DNA of 64,000 nt. Origin: Callorhinus ursinus. Its lineage: Eukaryota; Chordata; Mammalia; Carnivora; Otariidae. The position numbers and the translations under genes were made by a program. Of the stretch, positions 37,205 to 49,659 are shown piece by piece. The stretch lies in the NCBI RefSeq assembly GCF_003265705.1, contig NW_020312902.1:15169662-15233661 (forward strand), read 5' to 3'. Under the pieces are notes generated by a model. It saw only the letters and a list, made by a program, of their open reading frames with translations. It did no database searches and was not told the DNA's origin. The stretch's first letter is position 1. The number at the start of each line of letters is the position of its first letter.

Positions 37205-38545
37205 CCTCCCTTTTTAAAACTGTGGTAAATATACATAAAATTTACTATTTTATTTATTTTAAATGTATAATTAGTGGCATTAAGTACATCTACAATGTTG
37301 TGCAACCCTCACCACTATCCATTTCCACAACTTTTTCATCATCCCAAACAGAAACTGTACCCATTCAGCAGTAACTTCCCATCACCTCTTCACCTCAGCT
37401 CCTATAACTTCTAATTTACTTTTTTCTGTGAATTTACCTATTCTAGATATTTCATATGAGTGGAATCATAATATTTGTCCTTTTGGTTCTGGCTTATATT
37501 TCTTAGTATAATTTTTGAAGTTTCGTCCATGTTGTAGCATATATCAGAATTTTATTCCTTATTAAGGCCGAATAATATTCCGTTATATGTACATATGACA
37601 TTTTGTATATCCGTTATCCATCTGTGGATATTTGGGTTGCTTCCACCTTTTGGCTATTTTGAATAATGTTACTGGGAACATTGGTATTCAAGTATCTGTT
37701 TGAGTCTTTGTTTTCATTTCTTCTGGGTATATACCCTGGAATGGAACTGGTGAATCATACAGTAATTATATGTTTAACTTTTTTAGAAAGTCCGAACTGT
37801 TTTCCACAGTGGCTGCACCATTTTACATTTCCACTAGCAGTGCAAGAGGGTTCCAATTTGTCCACATCCTTGATAACACTTGTTATTTTCAGATTTTTGT
37901 TGTTGTTTTGATAATAGTCATTTTAATTGGTGTGAGGTTGTATCTCATTGTGCTTTTGATTTACATTTCCCTAGTGGCTGATGATGTTGAGCACCTTCAT
38001 AAGCTTAGTAGCCATTTGTGTGGTATATCTTACTTGGAGAAATGTCTATCTTAGTCCTTTGTCCATTTCTTAATTGGAGTGTTTGGTTTGTTGAGTTATA
38101 GGAGCTCTTTAAAATATTTTGGATATTAATCTCTTATCAAGTATATAACTTGCAAATACTGTTTATCATTCTGTGGGTTGCCTTTTCGTTCTTGATAGTG
38201 TCTTTTGATGCAGAAAAGTTTTTAATTTTTATGAAGTCCAATCCATCTATTTTTTCTCTTGTTGGCTGTGATTTTGCTGTTGCAAGAAATCATTATCAAA
38301 ACCAATATAACAAAGATTTTCTCCTGTTTTCTTCTAAGAGTTTTATAGTTTTAGCCCTTATGTTTAGATCTTTGGTCCATTTTGAGTTAATTTTTATATG
38401 TGGGGTAAGGTAAGGATCCAACTTCATTCTCTTGCATGTGGATATCCAGTCTTGTCAGTGGTGTTGAGAATGGTCTCCCTGAAAGGTCTTGGCATCCTTA
38501 TAAAAAATCATTTGACCATATATGCAGCAGATGGCACTTTTTAAA
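37205..38545 (-). mobile_element. Old L1 (L1MA/MB-like) 3' part, antisense
   Basis: Antisense L1 with the familiar run of GTGGAATCATAATATTTGTCC, TTTCGTCCATGTTGTAGCATATATCAG, GTATATACCCTGGAATGGAACTGG, TAGTGGCTGATGATGTTGAGC and TCCATTTTGAGTTAATTTTTATATG. The element is fairly unbroken over 1.3 kb. Stops scatter all frames. Confidence 0.9.
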
Positions 38546-39364
38546 AATAAAATATATGACAATGTAAACGTTTGTGTTGTGCTTCAGCATTTCTTCTTAA
38601 AGTTGAGGCTCCTTGTAACAGTAATGAATTAATTTAATATGGAACATTAGCTGAGTGGAACTTAACTGTGGCTAGTGTATAAACTGGATATATCTGTTGA
38701 AGTTCTTAGTGTGACAACAGTGTCTGTTAAAGTTTCCTGAAAAGTTTTTGGTATAAACTAAGGAAGATAACCTATCTCAGAAAAGCCAGAGAAATTCTCA
38801 ATTGTCCCACATTATGAGAGAGTACTCAGGGCATCCTTCTTGAAAAATGTAGTAGAACTTGTACATTACCTTACTCTACATTCTCCCAAACAGATTGTCT
38901 CTATACAAGAGATTTTTGTGTTAGGGAATGAGCACCTCTGAGTCATTGAAAATTATTTAACCTATTTATATCCTCTGACTTATTCTTGAGGGATTTATCA
39001 CTTTGTGAATGGATCAAATGTATGAAGTAGAAGATTAAAAGAATATAAAAATAATTGTCATTTGATAAGTAAATGTGTTCATTATCCCTCTTAGTGATCT
39101 TTTTTTTTCCCTAAAGGGACTTTTAAACTGGGTTTTTGTTTGTTTTTCTGAAACAATAGAGTAAGGGGATAAGTTGAGTGTTTGAACAGAGAAACTAGGG
39201 TAATCGATAAAAAGAAGAAGCAGCTCCCAAAACAAATGATCCCTTTCCAAAAAGAAAAAATTAGGATTGTGGTTGATAAAATTATTAATAAAAATAAATG
39301 ACAAAACACCCACAAACAAAATAAAAACCTAACCAGTATGTATTGTGCAAGGCATAATGCCTCA

Positions 39365-39424
39365 GGGAGTGATTATTTTGAATGGGAGAAGGTTCATTTG
39401 GAAGAGTAAGTTCCATTATGTTTG
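39365..39424 (+). repeat. 60-base direct repeat, copy 1
   Basis: Begins GGGAGTGATTATTTTGAATG and ends ATTATGTTTG. Matches 40386-40445 at 55 of 60 positions by eye. Not a repeat family I recognise. Confidence 0.85.
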
Positions 39425-39777
39425 TCCTCAGCTCAGAAAAAAGAATTGTGAAGATGAAAATTGATAATTTAGTACTAGAGTACAATCAATGATTAGTATC
39501 AAGGATCCATTCAGAATAAGCTGAACTCTATAGAGCCTATGATTGAATGGGTTTGTGTAACTGGAGGGTTCTTTATTTATAGTATTGACTGTAAAGCAAT
39601 AAAAGATACTTTTATGTAAATCTCCAAAAGGGATTTGAGGTGCCTTGCAAAATTAAACACATATAACATGGGTCAAAAGACTATAAAAGAAAGTCTAATA
39701 AAATGTGCTTCCAAATAGATATCCTTCGTATAGTCACCTTATTAGGGAAAACTTACTCCAGTATTGCTGTCATTTCT

Positions 39778-39937
39778 CTTTCATTTCTTTCTTTCTCTCT
39801 TTTTCTCTCTTCTTTATTTCTTTCTCTTTTAAGATTTTATTTTTAAGTAATCTTTACACCTAGCGTGGGACTTGAACTCACAACCCTGAGATCAAGAGTT
39901 CTCATGTTGTATCGACAGAGCTAGCCAGGCGCCCTTT
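39778..39937 (-). mobile_element. Short tRNA-derived SINE with a long CT-rich tail
   Basis: Body 39830-39937 (AGTAATCTTTACACCTAGCGT to GCTAGCCAGGCGCCC). The T/C-rich stretch 39778-39830 lies inside the target duplication TGCTGTCATTTCT (39765 and 39938), so it belongs to the insertion. Confidence 0.9.
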
Positions 39938-40122
39938 TGCTGTCATTTCTTGGACATTTTAGGCATTCTTTTGGAATTGTTTTCATAGCCAGTTTATAAA
40001 GACAAGAAAACCTGCTTCATTTCTTCAGTAAGTAGTCACCTGTTTTTTAATCCACTTTGATTTGCCCTTTTATTCACTCATTGCTCTGAATAACTTTCCC
40101 CCCTTTATTTTGGAATGATTTT

Positions 40123-40220
40123 TGTTTGTTTTTTTAAGTAGGCTCCATGCTCAGTGTGGGATTCGATCTCACAACCCTAAGATTAAGAATTACATGCTCT
40201 ACTGAGCGAGCCAGGTGCCT
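40123..40220 (-). mobile_element. Short tRNA-derived SINE
   Basis: AAGTAGGCTCCATGCTCAGTGTGGGATTCGATCTCAC to GAGCGAGCCAGGTGCC, reverse orientation. Confidence 0.88.
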
Positions 40221-40385
40221 CGTTTTTCTTCCCTTTAAATTAAATTCATCATCTGTTGATGAAAAATGTGCTACCAGGGAGGATATCTAGAACAATGTGC
40301 TATAGACTCTGAAAGTAATTTTGAAAGAATTTTAAACTTGTTCTGAGTAATGGTTGCATTATTGGAACAAATATATACTGACTTG

Positions 40386-40445
40386 GGGAGTGATTATTTT
40401 GAATGGGAGAAAGCTCAGTTGGATGAGTAAGTTCTATTATGTTTG
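40386..40445 (+). repeat. 60-base direct repeat, copy 2
   Basis: Second copy, 1021 bases downstream of the first, same strand; the similarity stops sharply on both sides. Confidence 0.85.
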
Positions 40446-40886
40446 CTTTTAAAAGACATTATTTGGGGAGGGGATGGGGAAAATAAAAGGCATTATTTTA
40501 TGTCACATCTCATAATGTAGCTTGATTATTTTCATTTCACAATTGTTTTTTTGTTCTTTTTTGGTGTAGTTGTCTTTTAGAGAGAGAGAACTTAGAAGTT
40601 ATTTTGGAATAAATCTGAGCCGTAGGTAAAAATACTTTGCCTTCTTTATTAGTTTGTTTTGTTTAACTGAACTAAGCTATTTTTTTTAAAGCTATTGTTG
40701 ATGGCATGCCCAGTGTAAAATTCTTCTCCCATGTTTACACTCCTATTTTCTTTGGCCCAACATATCACCTTACGTGTTAACTTTGATTTCCTACGAGTAT
40801 TAATATATGATAATACTAATCAGTACTTTCATACCAAAAGATCAGTGCTTTTGATAGAACGGTTTTCTCACCAAGACTGTAAGATA

Positions 40887-41100
40887 GGGGCGCCTGGGTG
40901 ACTCAGTCGGTTAAGCGTCTGCCTTCGGCTTAGGTCATGATCCTGGGGTCCTAGGATGGAGCCCCACATCCAGCTCCCTGCTCAGTGGGGAGCCTGCTTC
41001 TCCCTCTCTCCACCCCCCTGCTTGTGCTCTCTCTACCCCCCTGCTTGTGCTCTCTCTTCCTATCTCTCTCTCAAATAAATCCTAAAAAAAAAAAAAAAAA
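40887..41100 (+). mobile_element. Can-SINE
   Basis: Forward SINE with a tandem CCCCCTGCTTGTGCTCTCTCT doubling near 41015-41058; duplication AAGACTGTAA at 40873 and 41101. Confidence 0.95.
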
Positions 41101-41423
41101 AAGACTGTAAAATTGACAGCCTTAATATAGTTAAAAGATTTCTGAGCAATCCTTAATTTGGAAGGCTCTTATTATAACTGCTGATAAAAGACAGTTCTAG
41201 TATGGCACTGCCCTCTAAGTGGGAAGGATATTTAAGCAGTAGTTAAAAGATCACCCAAACTAGTTAATAATTTTGTATGTGCATGTATATGATAACTTGT
41301 GTATAATTGTGCTTTTTCAATATTCTATGAAAGATCTGTTTAAAAACTTTTGATCTGATAAAAGTTATTAAATTGGAAGAGAAAAGATTAGGAAAGATAA
41401 ATGAAACAAGAATCCAAAATACC

Positions 41424-41620
41424 GGAGCGCCTGGGTAGCTCAGTCGCTCTTTTAAATGTCTGTCTGCCTTTGGCTCAGATCATGATCCCAGGGTCCTGGG
41501 ATTGAGCTCTGCATAGGGCTCCCTGCTCAGCGGGGAGCCTGCTTCTCCCTCTCCTGTCCCTCCCCCTGCTTGTGCATGTGCTCTCTCTGTCAAATAAATA
41601 AATAAGATCTTAAAAAAAAA
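41424..41620 (+). mobile_element. Can-SINE
   Basis: Forward SINE; duplication AATCCAAAATAC at 41411 and 41621. Head carries an extra CTCTTTTAAATGT. Confidence 0.95.
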
Positions 41621-41718
41621 AATCCAAAATACTGATAATTGTTAAAGCTTGGGTGATAGTTTTAAAGCACCTCATTTAATATTCTCTGTATTTTTGTGTA
41701 TGATTAGAAAATATTCTT

Positions 41719-41908
41719 GGGGTACCTGGGTGGCTCGTTAAGCATCTGTCTTCGGCTCAGGTCATGATCCCAGAGTCTTGGGATCGAGCCCCGCATTGGG
41801 CTCCCTGCTCAGCGGGAAGCCTGCTTCTCCCTCTCCCACTCCCCCTGCTTGTGTTCCCTCTCTTGCTGTGTCTCTCTCTGTCAGATGGATAAATAAAATC
41901 TTAAAAAA
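41719..41908 (+). mobile_element. Can-SINE
   Basis: Forward SINE; flanks (A/T)ATATTCTT. Confidence 0.94.
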
Positions 41909-41949
41909 ATATATTCTTAATAAAGTTAAATTAAAAAACTAGATAGAGG

Positions 41950-42051
41950 GGGTTTCTGACTGGCTCAGTTGGTAGAGTCTGCAACTCATGATCTCAGGGT
42001 TGTGAGTTCAAGCCCCATGTTGGAAGTGGAGTCTACTTTAAAAAACAACAA
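41950..42051 (+). mobile_element. Short tRNA-derived SINE
   Basis: Forward short SINE (GACTGGCTCAGTTGGTAGAG to GTCTACTTTAAAAAA); duplication AACT(A/T)GATAGAGG around it. Confidence 0.92.
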
Positions 42052-42834
42052 AACTTGATAGAGGAAACTGACAAAACGCCAATGAAGTGATTTTTTTAAA
42101 AAGGCATTTAAATGTAAAGATTTTTTATTCTTCATTTTCATTTGAGATATCTTTACTTTTAGGTATTCTTACTGCTTTTTCTTAAATTTAAGGTTTTCTT
42201 ATACTAACAAGCTCAGAAAATGAAGGACTGTTTCTACAAACCAAGCATGCTTTTGAGGTGGTCTGTGTTAGGAAAGAATTTTAAAAGAAATAATACTCCA
42301 GTGCATTATATTACTTGTAAATAAAAGCTTTTTATATTAGTTGAGATAAATACCCTCAAGACTATCATTTTTAGATATATATTATATTTCATATATATTT
42401 TCTATATTAGCTATATATTACTTTTAGGCATCCCTATTATACATATATGGGTCGACACTTAATTTCCAAGCTTTGATTCCTTTTATGTCATTTCAGTCTC
42501 CCACTTAGGGTTTTCACTGATTTTAAATTCATCTCTCTGAATTGTAATAATACATGGTTGGTTCCTAGATCATTAGGAAATTTAAAAGATTGCTTAATAA
42601 AATCCAATTCCATCTCCTCCATTACGAGGTGAGTGATAGAAATAATCACTTATCAGTGTTTATGATCTTTTCATTACCAGTCATAAAAGCATTCAAATGT
42701 AAACCAGATTACTTTTTGGAATAAATGTCATGTACTAGTTACGTTAGGAAAATTACTTAAAATCTTATTTTTTTAAAAAAACATTGCCTGCTACTTTCAA
42801 CAAGGATGAAGTTGTTTTAAGAGTCTTAACATCA

Positions 42835-43036
42835 GGGGCACCTGGGTGGCTCAGTCGTTAAGCGTCTGCCTTCGGCTCAGGTCATGATCCCAGGGTCCTG
42901 GGATTGAGCCCCACATCAGGCTCCCTGCTCCGTGGGAAGCCTGCTTCTCCCTCTCCCACTCCCCCTGCTTGTGTTCCTGCTCTTGCTGTCTCTCTCTCTG
43001 TCAAATATATAAATAAAAAAAAATTTTTTTTTTTAA
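42835..43036 (+). mobile_element. Can-SINE, first of three in a row
   Basis: Forward SINE preceded by AGAGTCTTAACATCA (42820) and followed by a partial copy AGGGTCTT (43037). Confidence 0.93.
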
Positions 43037-43044
43037 AGGGTCTT

Positions 43045-43243
43045 GGGATGCCTGGGTGGCTTATTCGTTAAGTGTCTGCCTTCGGCTCAGGTCATGATCT
43101 CAGGGTCCTGGGATCAAGTCCCACATCCAGGCTCCCTGCTCCGTGGGAAGCCTGCTTCTCCCTCTCCCACTCCCCCTGCTTATGTTCCCTCTCTAGCTAT
43201 GTCTCTGTCAAATAAATAAATAAAAATCTTTAAAAAAGAAAAA
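43045..43243 (+). mobile_element. Can-SINE, second of three in a row
   Basis: Forward SINE between AGGGTCTT (43037) and AGAGTCTTAACATCA (43244). Its middle (TGCTCCGTGGGAAGCCTGC) matches the first copy, so both come from the same subfamily. Confidence 0.93.
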
Positions 43244-43292
43244 AGAGTCTTAACATCAACTACATTGAAATTAAAATTTTTTAAAAATTTAA

Positions 43293-43498
43293 GGGGCACC
43301 TGGGTGGCTTAGTCGGTTAAGATCCAGCTCTTGATTATGGCTCAGGTCTTGATCTCAGGGTGGTGAGATTGAGCCTCACGATGGGCTCAGCGTGGAGTCT
43401 GCTGGAGATTCTCTCTCCCCCTGTGCCGCTCCCCCTGTGCGTGCGCGGGCACCCTCTCTCTCTCTTAAATAATAAATCTTTAAATTTTTTTTTTAAAA
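43293..43498 (+). mobile_element. Can-SINE, third of three in a row
   Basis: Forward SINE of a different, older-looking type (GATCCAGCTCTTGATTATGG), followed by AGAGTCTTAACAT (43499). Thirty-four non-SINE bases lie between the upstream copy of that word and its head. Confidence 0.9.
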
Positions 43499-44049
43499 AG
43501 AGTCTTAACATAATAATTACTTTTGATCCATCATCTCTTTTCTGCGTATACATCCTCTGAATGTTTGCTTTATCCTAGAGTCAAGCTGTATAATGAAGAT
43601 TTAAGGTTAAACCTTGTGGATAAAATCCTGCTGGGTAAGGGAACTCTAGTAGTGGGGGTTACCTAGGCAGATCATGAGGTGATTTTTATTTTTTGAATCT
43701 TTGGGAACATTTGTTTGGTTTGACAGTCATACGAAGGAATCAAATTCAGGTAATTACAGTTCTTCTGTCCTAATTGTTATGGCACTGTGGTAGGGGACCA
43801 CATTAAGTGACTGCATAAAGATTATTTCCTAAGTTTTTTTTATCCACCCTCTCAATTTTTCTTTGAGATGAATAGAATAACAGGATTATCTAGGATACTC
43901 TGTGGTTATTGAAGAATGAATTTACTTCCATCTGGATTTACAATTCAGTAAGTACCTAAATCCTGTTTACTTCAAGACTCTGAGGATAGTCAAAACATTT
44001 CAGTTAGGTGGGAAAACTTATGTGGAAGTATATGACCTAAAGTCTACGC

Positions 44050-44220
44050 TAGACTTTGCACACTGGTGGCCCACGGACCCAGTTCAGACCACAGACTATA
44101 GTTGGCTCAAATAGAGTTTGTTGGTTTTATAAATTGAGTTAAAAATTGAGAGCTAGAAGTAAAAATTTAGGCTGGCTGTTATCACACAATTGGCAACATT
44201 TGGCTCTAGTTCCCACAGGG
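44050..44220. mobile_element. Probable ancient DNA-transposon fragment
   Basis: GCACACTGGTGGCCCACGGACCCAGTTCAGACCACAGACTATAGTTGGCTCA and AACATTTGGCTCTAG resemble hAT-type repeats containing GGCCC(A/G)C. Family not determined. Confidence 0.45.
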
Positions 44221-44489
44221 TAGCTGAGTATGAGTAGCTAAGTAGCTCCTTCCCCCTTTAGGCAAGACATGCACCAATGCTTAGCCCATTTTGTACAATA
44301 ATTGGACACTGATAGAGATGTTTGGAACATATTACCTGAATCTGAATCTCAGAAAGTCTGTCTGGTGAACTTTAAAGTACCTTGAGATACTGGCTATAAA
44401 AATGAACTGTTTAAGGTTGAATAAATCATACATAGTTTTTAAGGAGACTTCCTGGGCTGGGTTAATTGGCCCTTTTTCTGTCCCTCTGT

Positions 44490-44660
44490 ACCTCCCTAGT
44501 GACATTATGGAATTGATCTTCTAAAATTTATTATAAATATCTAATCGTATATCCCTGTAGTACCCTTTGAGCTCCTTCAAGCCACTGACCATGGGTTGTT
44601 TTTTGTTCTTAGCATCTAGTACCTGGTACACAGTAGGCATCCAAATGTTTGTTACTTTAC
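44490..44660 (-). mobile_element. L2 3' end, antisense
   Basis: CCTTTGAGCTCCTTCAAGCCACTGACCATGG, then AGCATCTAGTACCTGGTACACAGTAGGCATCCAAATGTTTG: the L2 tail. Confidence 0.75.
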
Positions 44661-46327
44661 TGTAACTTTAGAACAGGTGTTTTTGTTTTAGTAAAGCATT
44701 TGAGTGTGATCTGTTCTTATTTTGGTGAAAAAAATTACATAATAGCTGTTTCAATTTTAAAATTACAGGCAGCTCCTTTGGTTAAGGAGGATTTTTAAAG
44801 TTGTCTCAAATTTTCAGTTTTTCTGTTTTGAATTGAAAACCATACTTTCTGAGTGGAAACTACATTTATCATGGTGAGCACTGCATAATGTGTCTGTTGT
44901 GCGCCTGACACTAATACAACATTGTATGTTTTTTCATTTTATTTTAAAATAGTGATAATTTTTTAAACAAATCTCTTGCTTACCATTTAATTTTGCTTTT
45001 GCAGTGAACTAATTGGCAGTCTTCCAAATTCCCCTTATTTATTTATTTACATTCTTTAACCATTTGGGAGTTGGTTTTATTTTATATTACTAAAAGTGTT
45101 GCATGGCATCTAGCTTTTGTATTTTAAGTAAATTAAAATTAAAATGGTTTTTAGAAATTCTCAATATCTTCTTAGGATCATTTGATCTCTTGGATTAGAG
45201 ATAGAAGTTTTTACTATGTGTTATTATGTTAGGGTTTTCAAATAGTTTTGAAAAGTGGGAAAAGTCCTCTGCTGCTTATATGAGAATTTTATGTAAAGTT
45301 TTATTTAAAATCTCCTTAATGAAAACGTGAATCAATTTGCCTTTTCTAGTTATAATCTCAGAGAACCAACATTGTGTAACCTAAATAGAGAATGTTGATG
45401 TTAATCACATTCACAGCATAAAAACAAGTAGCTATTCTTGGGTGGTTGGGTTGGAAATTTGTTTTTCATAATGACTGGTGGTGGTGGTTTTTCCTAGTTG
45501 TAATGTTTTAGGACTTTTAGATATTATATTTGGTCATTTTTGCTCTTTTATTTAATGCCATCTTCCTTTCACAAAAAAGTTTGGGGAGTCAAACCATGTT
45601 TTTAAAAACCTAAATGTCTCTAGGGAAAATGACTCCCTATAAAGTTAAATATAGTGCATATCTTAAGAGTGTCAATACCTTATATGTATCCTCAAGTCAG
45701 TTATTTTACTAGACTAGGTAGTTTCTCTAACTATAATACTAAGACCCTGCTTACTGAGGGCAAATACCACTGATAGAATCACAATAAAGTTTTGCTTCTA
45801 TTCCACATTTAGACATTTGGTTAGATTTTTAGCAGCGTGAAGTTGGTTCTTGTCTGTATCAAGATGACAAATTTAGGTGTTGGAAGGGTAGAAAATTAGG
45901 TAGTTAGGAACGTGGGTGCTTAACAGCAAGATGAGACTGCTCTGGTTTATTCTCATATCCTTATGTAGTCTGTTTCACTTACTGTAGTTCAATTTTAAAT
46001 ATTGTTTACCAGCTGCATTCAGTTTCTGTCATATAAACCTGAAATGTGCGAGAGAAAATAAGACAAAATAAATTCATTTTTCTGTTTATCTTTTAATTTA
46101 ATATTTCAGGATCAGACTCGGCTTGTATTCCAGGCTCAGGGTGTCAGAAAATTTAAATAATGCACAACACTTAGGCTTATTTTCAATACCCTTCTTTTGT
46201 TATGGCCATTTAGACGAATTTTAGTGATGGTCGGAGGCTTCTAAATAGGAGGGCAGTAACTCCTGTAAATACCAATATCCAAATGGTGTCTCTCTGTTCC
46301 AGCCCATCGCAACAGTTTTAAAACCAG

Positions 46328-46375
46328 TTTTTGTTTTTGTTTTTGTTTTGTTTTGTTGCTTTGTTTTGTTTTTTA
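46328..46375. repeat. (TTTTG)n-rich simple repeat
   Basis: Imperfect GTTTTT/GTTTT units over 48 bases; also serves as the T-rich tract of the candidate exon after it. Confidence 0.9.
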
Positions 46376-46379
46376 ACAG

Positions 46380-46438
46380 GAGAGCCAGTGTAACTCCTTC
46401 AAGACTGGAGTGACACTCTGCATCTGCATCTGCCTCAT
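46380..46438 (+). other. Candidate cryptic or stop-bearing exon in the 27 kb intron
   Basis: A T-rich tract (46328-46375) ends in AACAG, and 59 bases later a consensus donor GTGAGT follows CAT. If spliced after the 23512 exon it reads in phase to TAA at its fifth codon, and 59 is not a multiple of three. Use would therefore cut the protein short and expose the mRNA to decay. Evidence is splice-site quality only. Confidence 0.25.
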
Positions 46439-49400
46439 GTGAGTTCTCATTTTGGCAGCAGCACTCTGCTAGGCTGGAACCTCTGTAGAGGTTTGCCCTT
46501 CCTTTTTCTAAAATCTATAAACTACTATACACAGTGTGTCTTGGTGGCAAAGGTAACAAGTGCATGAGAATTTTAGACTTCCCTGCAGAAAGATTCTGGC
46601 TCCTTTCGGAGACGGTCTCCTCTAACATAGGTTCTATCTTGTATGCACAACATTTCTCAAAACAGAGCCTGTAACTTTCATCCCCACAACACATAGTTGG
46701 TACTTTTTGGAGAACTGTGTTTTCCTTACAGATTATGGAGTAAGGAATATCTTTAAGTGCTCTCAGTAGCTTCAGCTTTCAAAGCTTTGGTGGTTCTCTT
46801 TATAGTCTAGTTACGTAACCCGAGAACACCGTGTACTGCTCTGGTGGCTGAAGCACTCTTTTTTGGACTCTGGCCCTTGAAATAACTTCTTCCTTTGTCT
46901 TTGAACTTCGGGTAAATTAGGTTAGGCCTGAGGACTTTTTCGAAGAAGAAATAAGCAGTGAATGTGTGAGGTTATGCTTACTCTGAACGTATTTTGGCTG
47001 TGTTTTGGAAAGTCAGTTGTAAGAATTGAGCTTGAAGTTATTTACTTGCCAGTTTTGCAAGAGAAATTGAAATTAGAGCCTTCGCAGCTGTGGAGAGGCC
47101 TAGAGCCATACAGTCGGAGGTGATGCATATGGTTCCCCACAGGTATCAAGGCTGACTTTGAAGGGCCTGGTAATTAAAAAAAGGGATTTTGCTTTTATTT
47201 ATTTATTTTTCAAGGAATGGTGATACTTTGTAGGCTTTGGGACTAGTCATTTTTGCTACCAGGTCAGAACAAAGTGTGACTATTCAGTTCATTCCCAAGG
47301 GACACTTAGAACAAAACATCTAAACTTGTGATCTGTGCAGCTACAGTTCTGCTTCTCCAGCCCTGCTTGTACTGTATAGTGTTCTAGTGATGATTTAATG
47401 ACCTGGGAATTTGTGTTACTGAAATGATTATCCGGGAAGCTTATGAGAAAATGTCAGTAGCTTGTAGGTCTTACTAATTAATATAGAGCTTAGTGAAATA
47501 GATAGTGTTGTCAAAGTGGAACTTGAACTCTCTTTGCTAAATCCATTCCCACCTGTGACTAGAGCAGTTTATTTTGGAGTAGGTGAAAGAAACTGGAGGG
47601 AGGGTAGTGTGTTTCAACACCTAGGCTTAAGTTTTGATGGCCTATGTAATCTAGACATTCATTTTTAACAGTGGTAGTATATCCCTCCACAAAGAGCTTG
47701 GATGAGACTCAGGGAGCCCTAAGTTCTGGTTTAAGTTTACATTTGTAGTTGCTATGTAACTTCAGGTCAGCAAATGGGGAAAATACATGGTATTTTTAGA
47801 AAGTACCCTAAACTCATTGGGTAAAAAGAAATTTAAAGTATTTATTTCTGTAGGTGGAATTTAGAAAGTCACCTCAGTTGAACACTTGGGAAGTTCTGTC
47901 CTGGAATAAAGATAAATGTGGCAAGCGTATAGTGTTTTATTTTCTGCTGTTTTAGGGTTTGTGCTGGCAAAATGGGGATTTGAGATATCTACCCCCCCCC
48001 ATATTTTTTTTCTTCACTAAAAATTCTGAAAAAATAGATTTGGGTTTCAATCCAAAATGTCTCAAAAACACTGGTTTTAATCACCATTACTCCATCACTA
48101 TAATTACCTGATCTCTAACTAGGGAAAATGGCTCATTTAGGGGTGAGCTTGGGTGGGGCTGATTAAGGTTTGTTTGTTTTTTTTTACTCCCATTCTTAAG
48201 GTGTATCCAGCAAATTATACTTCTGAAAAAAATTAATAATTGAAAATATTTTATATGGGCCAAATCCTATAAGAATGAATGTCAGTGGATTATCCAAATT
48301 AACTATACTGGAATTTTGTTTCATTAAATATTGTTTGAAATAAATGGGGCTTTGTTAGGATTGAGAATGTTTTTGTTTTATGGAAATTTTGTTAAAAGAG
48401 ATTTACTCTCACTTGGAGTGGAAGTACAGTGTTGGATGAGAGAGATTATTTTATATTCTCAGAATAATTCAGATTGACACCAGTCAATACTACTTTCCTG
48501 GTTTTATTATAATACACCAGCTCTTACTCTTTTAGTGTGTATGAACATACAAGCACTTCTTTTACCACAGTGTACATCATTTAGATTAAGAATTCCACAC
48601 TCCTGAATTCCAAAAGGGGTTTTTTTGTTTGTTTGGGTGTTTTTTTTTTTTTTTTTTGGTGGGAGAGGGTGACGATGGGTATGGAATTGAACAGAGAAAA
48701 TATATAGCTGGTTTTGAGAATATTAGTGTAGCATTAGCATTAGATAATTTTTACCCCTGAGATGACAAAGAAATGACAGCTACTTTTGGCGTTGTTTTGA
48801 GGAGATGATACTCAAGCGCCTCCTTCTCCTAAAGGGCCTTAAAAATTTTAGGCTTTTTTAAATATGACAAATGTTTATTAAAAGATTCTGAAAGCTCACC
48901 TGCTTTTTTAACATTACAACTTAATTTTAAAATAACAGATACATACATTAATATGTTATAAGTTGTAAAAGTACAGAAGGTACACGAAAGTACACTTCCT
49001 TCCCCATCTCTTAGCTACTCAGGTCCCTTCTGTGGAGGTGACCAGTATTACTGGTTTCTTTTATGTAGTTCCAGAAATATTCTAAAAGATTGCTTTTGGC
49101 AAGGAAAAGTTAAATAGTACTCATTAAGATATTAGCACTAATTTGGGTCGGCAGACTAATTGCAGTGAAAAATCAGTTTGAGCCATAGACTATTAATTGT
49201 GGATAGAAGAACAACAGTAATATAATAATAATAACAACAACTGCATTATTGTGAGATAAAAGTGAATGGATTTTTTTTTGCCTCATTTGGCATTTAAAGA
49301 TTGAAGTTCTTTTTTATTTTTCTTTTTAATACAGCTTACCCACTCCTAGAGACTGAATGAAAGATGCTTACCTAAATATTGCATTTGGAGGAAACCTATT

Positions 49401-49659
49401 TAAAGGAGCAACATTTTCTTTATGCTGAACTGCAGTGATGATTCTAAAAAGTTTTTTTATTATAGAATATTTCAAAGATACATAATAGTAAGAAACCCCC
49501 ATATTAAAAAATCCATTTTATTTCACCTGTAACAAATTCAGTAGGCTTTTTTGGTAGATAAGGATATATATATATTTTATACATACACTTGCATATACCC
49601 ATCCTTCTATAATCACATCTCATAAAATGAGTCCTAATTCTTTTGTAAATGTGCATTTC

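Larger units (their letters stand above)
43512..49430. other. Single-copy intron without SINEs
   Basis: About 5.9 kb with no Can-SINE. Holds a possible DNA-transposon fossil (44050-44220), an L2 end (44490-44660), a TTTTG-rich run (46328-46375) and the candidate 59-base exon. 46100-47650 is somewhat richer in G+C. Confidence 0.55.

Noticed and set aside
40887..43498. Regularly spaced repeats suggesting a CRISPR-like array
   Set aside because: The repeating units are full-length Can-SINEs with tails and target duplications in a mammalian intron.
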